A DNA stretch of 43,686 nucleotides from Comamonadaceae bacterium. Lineage in GTDB: Bacteria > Pseudomonadota > Gammaproteobacteria > Burkholderiales > Burkholderiaceae_C. Numbering within the stretch: the first letter of the stretch is position 1; every line of letters starts with the position of its first letter. The stretch is from positions 1 to 43,686 of the forward strand of contig CANHZG010000003.1 of the NCBI GenBank assembly GCA_947464995.1, in the 5' to 3' direction. The position numbers and the translations under genes are program-made. The notes under the pieces are model-generated. The model was not told the DNA's origin and searched no databases. It saw only the letters and a list, made by a program, of their open reading frames with translations. Shown here piece by piece: positions 39,828 through 43,686 of this stretch.

Positions 39828-42536
39828 TTAGGCGCCTATGCTTTGGCTGGCTTCGCCGCTGTGGGCAAAAAACAAGGTGTTGAGGCTGTCGGAGGTTGCG
39901 CGCGCGGCGTCACGGCAGTCTTGCAGCAGATCCAGCAACGCTGGAGTGGTTTGCATGCCGTCGGGGCACAGGGCTTGCAAATCGGCGTTCACCAGTTGCG
40001 GTACGCGCGCGGCCAGGGCCTGCGTGCCACCGTCGGCCAGGTTGCCCATGCGCGCCAGGCGCGCGCGCAGCGTGTGCGCCACCCAGCCCAGGGCGCGCGG
40101 GTTGTCGGCATGGGTCAGCAGCAGCTCCAGCAAAGCGTCCACGGTGCGCGACTGCTGGTACTGGGCGTGAAAGCTGATGGTGCTGTCAAACAACGCCAGC
40201 ACGGCGTCAAACCCGGCCTGCTCTTGCAGCGCGCCCACCGTGACGGCGCTGGCCAGGGCGTGGGCCAAAAAGTCCAGCCGTTCAATATGGCGGCCAATGG
40301 AGAGCAGGCGCCAGCCGTCGTCACGCGTCATGCGGTCGGTTTGGGCGCCGGTGAGTGCGGCCATGAGCTGGCTGGTGCGCACCAGCACGCGCTGGGCCTG
40401 CACCGGGTCGTGGGGGTCGCTCACGTCGGGCTGTGCCAGGGTGTTCTGCGCCTGCTCGATCAGGCTCCAGTGCTCAGGCGAGAGCCGCTCGCGCACGCAA
40501 GACGCGGCCAAAAAAACTGCTTTGAGGTTAAAAGCCAGGCCCGTTGTGTGCTGGGTGTCCCACAGCCCAGCCACCAGCGAACGCTCAAACACCCGGCGCG
40601 ACTGCTGGGCCGCAGGCACACCCGCGACCACCAGACCGTGTGCGACCGCGAGGCCATTGAGCCAGGCCACCAGCGGGGCACAGGTTTGGTCCTCGCCGCC
40701 CAGCACATCAAGCGCCAGGCGCGACAAGCGCAAGGTGTTCTCGCTGCGCTCGGTGTAGCGGCCCATCCAAAACAGGTTTTCAGCGGCGCGGCTGGTGACG
40801 ATGCGCTGGCGGTGCGCTGGCGCCGACGTGGCAGGCCCCAGCGGCACGTCTGCCACCAAGGGCGCCAAGGGCACGTCAATCGTGGTCTGGCTTTGCGACT
40901 GGCTTTGTCCTGCGCTGTGGGCTTGGGTCTGGCTTTGGTCGGGGGGTGTTGCCTGGGGGGCGCCCAAGCGGCCGGTCAGCACCCACACGTCGGCGCTGCT
41001 GCCGCCGCGCTGCATGGACGCTATGCCCTCACGCGTGCCCAGGCGCGCCAGGCCACCGGGCAACACGCTCCAGCCGCCCTGCGCGTTGGCCAGGGCAAAC
41101 ACCCGCAATACCACCGGGCGCACGCCAATGGACGGTGCCAGCGCATCGGCCTGCCAGACCGGCGTGTGCGAGATCGGCAAAAAGGCCTGCAAGGTGTGGG
41201 ACGCGCCATCGCGAAAAATGCGGCCCGACCACTCGTCGCGCTCGCGCTGCGACAGCTTGCGCCCCACCACGGGCTCAAAACTGTTGCGCCCCGAAAACGC
41301 CGGGTAGCTGGGCTTGATCACGCAGTCGGCCATGCGTGGCAGCACCTGCTGCATGGCACTGCGTTCGCCGCACCACCAGCTGGGGATGGCCGGCAGACGC
41401 AGCTCCTCACCCAGCAGCGACTGGGCCAGCGCTGGCATAAAGCCCAACAGGGCGCTGGACTCCAAAAAGCCCGAGCCCGGCGCGTTGGCCACCAACACAT
41501 TGCCCGCGCGCACCACTTGCAACAAGCCGGGCACGCCCAAGGTCGATTCGGCGCGCAGCTCCAGCGGGTCCAGCCAGGCGTCGTCCACGCGCTTGAGCAC
41601 ACCGTGCACGCGCTGCAGTCCTTGCAGGGTTTTAAGGTAGAGCTTTTGGTGGCGCACCAGCAGGTCGCCGCCTTGCACCAGGGTTAGGCCCAGGTAGCGC
41701 GCCAGGTAGGCGTGCTCAAAATAGGTTTCGTTGTAGGGGCCGGGCGTGAGCAAGGCGATGTGTGCGTCAGCGCCAGCGGGTGAACGCTGTTTCAGGCCGT
41801 CCACCAAAGCGCGGTAGGCGTCGGCTAAGCGCTGCACCGGCATGGCGTCAAACGCCTGCGGAAACTGGCGCGAGATGAGCAGTCGGTTTTCAAGCAAATA
41901 GCCCAAACCCGAAGGCGCCTCGGTGCGCTGCGACAACATCCACCAGCAGCCGTCGGGGCCGCGCGCGAGGTCAAAAGCGGCCAGCGCCAAGTGCTGGCCA
42001 CCCACGGGTGCCACGCCTTGCATGGCGTGCAAATACCCCGGGTGGCCTTGCACCAAGGCGGCGGGTAGCATGCCGGTTTTCAGCAGGCGCTGCCCACCGT
42101 AGGTGTCGTCCATGATGTGTTCAAGCAAGCGCATGCGCTGCAACACACCGGCTTCAATTTGCTGCCAGCTCAAGGCATCCACCATCAGCGGGAAAAGGTC
42201 CAAGGACCAGGGGCGCTGGGGCCGGTCGGCGTCGGCGTAGACGTTGTAGGAAATACCGTTGTCGCGCACCTGGCGCTCCAGTTGCGCCATGCGCGGGTTC
42301 AGGCCCATCAGGCCTTGCGGCCCCAGGTGGTCGATGAACTCAGACCAAGGGCCGCTCAGCGGCACAAAGCCACTGTTGGGGGCCTGCCCGGCGTCCACCC
42401 CGCCGCGCAGCTCGTCCCAGACTCCGGCTGGCGCGGCCTGCGCCTGTCTCAGCAAAGCCGGGTTGCCCAGGCTGTTCGCCAGGCCAGCGGCGCGCGCTGA
42501 CCCCGGCAGGGGCGGCAGGGTTTTGAAGTTTTCCAC
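39828..42536 (-). CDS. Circularly permuted ATP-grasp type 2 / alpha-E (DUF403) fusion protein
   Basis: A 902-aa fusion. Residues about 60-530 are a circularly permuted ATP-grasp domain (DUF404/407), with NGISYNVYAD, a central LLTPGPYNETYFEHAYLARYLG, LVQGGDLLVRHQKLYLKTLQG, NAPGSGFLESSALLGF and VIKPSYPAFSGRNSFEPV. A Ser/Gln-rich linker (about 545-575, QSQTQAHSAGQSQSQSQ) joins it to the alpha-E domain (about 595-890), recognised by SRAAENLFWMGRYTERSENTLRL and SIGRHIERLDFLAHAL. In many genomes these are two separate genes; betaproteobacteria often fuse them. The ATP-grasp fold predicts ATP-dependent ligation of a carboxylate to an amine. It lies between the DUF2126 and transglutaminase genes on the same strand. 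Confidence 0.93.
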   Translation of the reverse strand: MENFKTLPPLPGSARAAGLANSLGNPALLRQAQAAPAGVWDELRGGVDAGQAPNSGFVPLSGPWSEFIDHLGPQGLMGLNPRMAQLERQVRDNGISYNVYADADRPQRPWSLDLFPLMVDALSWQQIEAGVLQRMRLLEHIMDDTYGGQRLLKTGMLPAALVQGHPGYLHAMQGVAPVGGQHLALAAFDLARGPDGCWWMLSQRTEAPSGLGYLLENRLLISRQFPQAFDAMPVQRLADAYRALVDGLKQRSPAGADAHIALLTPGPYNETYFEHAYLARYLGLTLVQGGDLLVRHQKLYLKTLQGLQRVHGVLKRVDDAWLDPLELRAESTLGVPGLLQVVRAGNVLVANAPGSGFLESSALLGFMPALAQSLLGEELRLPAIPSWWCGERSAMQQVLPRMADCVIKPSYPAFSGRNSFEPVVGRKLSQRERDEWSGRIFRDGASHTLQAFLPISHTPVWQADALAPSIGVRPVVLRVFALANAQGGWSVLPGGLARLGTREGIASMQRGGSSADVWVLTGRLGAPQATPPDQSQTQAHSAGQSQSQSQTTIDVPLAPLVADVPLGPATSAPAHRQRIVTSRAAENLFWMGRYTERSENTLRLSRLALDVLGGEDQTCAPLVAWLNGLAVAHGLVVAGVPAAQQSRRVFERSLVAGLWDTQHTTGLAFNLKAVFLAASCVRERLSPEHWSLIEQAQNTLAQPDVSDPHDPVQAQRVLVRTSQLMAALTGAQTDRMTRDDGWRLLSIGRHIERLDFLAHALASAVTVGALQEQAGFDAVLALFDSTISFHAQYQQSRTVDALLELLLTHADNPRALGWVAHTLRARLARMGNLADGGTQALAARVPQLVNADLQALCPDGMQTTPALLDLLQDCRDAARATSDSLNTLFFAHSGEASQSIGA

Positions 42537-42583
42537 TGAAAGGGATTATTGCCGCGGACGGGCCAAGCGCGCGCAGGCGCGCC

Positions 42584-43686
42584 TCAGGCCGGGCAGCGCC
42601 GCAAATCCAGCGTGAACGGAAACTCCGCGCTGGGCGCCAGCGCCGCATTGGGCTGGGGCACCTGCATCGCGCCCGGCGTGTGGCCCATGCGGGCAAAGCG
42701 CGCCATGCGTCGGCTCTCGGCCTCGTAGGCGTTGACCGGCAAGGTGTCGTAGGCCAAGCCGCCGGGGTGCGACACAAAGTACTGGCAGCCGCCCAGCGAA
42801 CGCTGCATCCAGGTGTCCACCACGTCAAAGGTCAGCGGAGCATGCACGCCAATGGACGGGTGCAGCGACGAGGGCGGGTTCCAGGCCTTGTAGCGCACGC
42901 TGGCCACAAACTCGCCCACCACGCCGGTAGGCTGCAGCGGCAGCGCGTTGCCATTAACGGTGACGGCGTAGCGGCTGCTGTTGAGGCCATTGACCTTGAC
43001 CTCCAGGCGCTCCAGCGACGAGTCCACGTAGCGTGCCGTGCCGCCGGCTGAGCCTTCTTCGCCCATCACGTGCCAGGGCTCCAGGGCATTGCGCAGCGTC
43101 AGTTGCACGCCCTTGCTCTGAATCTGCCCCACCAGCGGGAAGCGGAACTCAAAGTGCGGCGCAAACCAGGCCGCGTCAAAGGCAAAACCGGCCTCTTGCA
43201 ACTCGGTAATGACGTCGTCAAAGTCTTCTTGCACGCCATGCGGCAGCAAAAACCGGTCGTGCAGCTCGGTGCCCCAGCGCGTCACAGGGGCCAGGTAGGG
43301 CTTATCCCAAAAGCGCGCCACCAGGGCGCGCAGCAGCAACTGCTGCACCACGCTCATGCGGGCGTGCGGCGGCATCTCAAAGGCACGCAGCTCCAGCAGG
43401 CCTAAACGGCCCGTGGACGAATCGGGCGAGTACATCTTGTCGATGCAAAACTCGCTGCGGTGGGTGTTGCCGGTCACATCCACCAAGATATTGCGCAGCG
43501 TGCGGTCCACCAGCCAAGGCGGCATATAGGTTTCAGTGGCTTTGGGCGCACCCTTCACCGTCTTGGCTTGCTCGCTCAGCCGGTGAATCTCGCGCAGCGC
43601 AATTTCCAGCTCGTAAATCTGGTCATTGCGCGCCTCGTCTACGCGGGGGGCCTGGCTGGTGGGGCCGATGAACATGCCGCTGAACA
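42584..43686 (-). CDS. DUF2126 transglutaminase-family protein, C-terminal part (5' partial)
   Basis: The minus frame is open from the right edge (…[21 protein letters not shown]) to a stop at 42584: 367 visible codons. The gene starts outside the window; full-length family members have about 1100 residues with an N-terminal transglutaminase-like domain followed by DUF2126. Visible family features include [56 protein letters not shown], then [20 protein letters not shown], and a C-terminal beta-rich region with [22 protein letters not shown]. No catalytic residues of the transglutaminase part lie in the visible portion. First visible gene of the ATP-grasp/transglutaminase cluster, with a 47-base gap to the next gene. 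Confidence 0.9.
   Translation of the reverse strand, partial: FSGMFIGPTSQAPRVDEARNDQIYELEIALREIHRLSEQAKTVKGAPKATETYMPPWLVDRTLRNILVDVTGNTHRSEFCIDKMYSPDSSTGRLGLLELRAFEMPPHARMSVVQQLLLRALVARFWDKPYLAPVTRWGTELHDRFLLPHGVQEDFDDVITELQEAGFAFDAAWFAPHFEFRFPLVGQIQSKGVQLTLRNALEPWHVMGEEGSAGGTARYVDSSLERLEVKVNGLNSSRYAVTVNGNALPLQPTGVVGEFVASVRYKAWNPPSSLHPSIGVHAPLTFDVVDTWMQRSLGGCQYFVSHPGGLAYDTLPVNAYEAESRRMARFARMGHTPGAMQVPQPNAALAPSAEFPFTLDLRRCPA

Noticed and set aside
39195-41687. Very long plus-strand open frame (830 codons) and the 534-codon frame at 6500-8104
   Set aside because: Both lie antisense to genes with unmistakable protein families and have His/Gln/Arg-rich translations without domains. They arise from third-position GC bias.

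Overview
The window looks like a chromosomal stretch of a Burkholderiales betaproteobacterium, most likely Comamonadaceae and Rhodoferax-like. This rests on high GC with strong third-position bias (hence long antisense open frames), a double-length UvrA, the gene orders dusB-fis-purH and dapF-DUF484-xerC, a complete System I cytochrome c maturation operon, and an Mto/Mtr-type multiheme cytochrome conduit. The assignment is inferred from gene content, not from a search. No plasmid, phage or insertion-sequence genes are visible.

Layout, left to right. 1-5489 (-): the N-terminal 1829 residues of a tandem UvrA, running off the left edge and carrying two in-frame repeat-derived insertions. 5538-8083 (-): a hypothetical protein, a small membrane protein, a terminator and an MFS (MHS-type) transporter with a large loop insertion. 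8249-10090 (-): HMG-CoA lyase, a DUF1289 protein and a DsbA-fold isomerase, overlapping. 10162-12764 (-): dapF, DUF484 and xerC, with a near-consensus promoter that makes dapF almost leaderless. 12868-14594 (+): a metallo-beta-lactamase-fold hydrolase overlapping a pseudouridine-synthase-like protein that lacks the catalytic aspartate. 14625-17559: an XRE-cupin regulator divergent from kbl and an SDR-type threonine dehydrogenase (threonine to glycine plus acetyl-CoA). 17643-19598 (+): an OafA-type acyltransferase with an SGNH domain. 19622-20004 (-): RNase P RNA. 20108-21028 (+): cysteine synthase, sharing a bidirectional terminator with purH. 21102-23976 (-): dusB-fis-purH with ATGA overlaps. 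24116-24592 (+): a YqaA-like membrane protein.

24612-35854 (-) is the most striking block. Transcription runs right to left through a monoheme cytochrome c, a decaheme MtrA/MtoA-type cytochrome, an MtrB/PioB-type outer-membrane barrel and a tetraheme NapC/CymA-type quinol-linked cytochrome, then only 11 bases later into ccmABCDEFGHI. Together these encode a possible trans-envelope electron conduit (Fe(II) oxidation or metal/electrode respiration) and the full machinery that attaches its hemes. Just upstream are a sensor kinase and LuxR-type response regulator (36007-38705) and a perfect 16-bp palindrome that could be the regulator's site.

38835-43686 (-) holds a conserved but functionally uncharacterised set: a DUF2126 protein (its N-terminus is beyond the right edge), a circularly permuted ATP-grasp/alpha-E fusion and a transglutaminase-like protein. 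This is a plausible peptide-ligase/peptidase system.

Except for 19599-20107, which holds rnpB and two promoter regions, no gap exceeds 300 bases.
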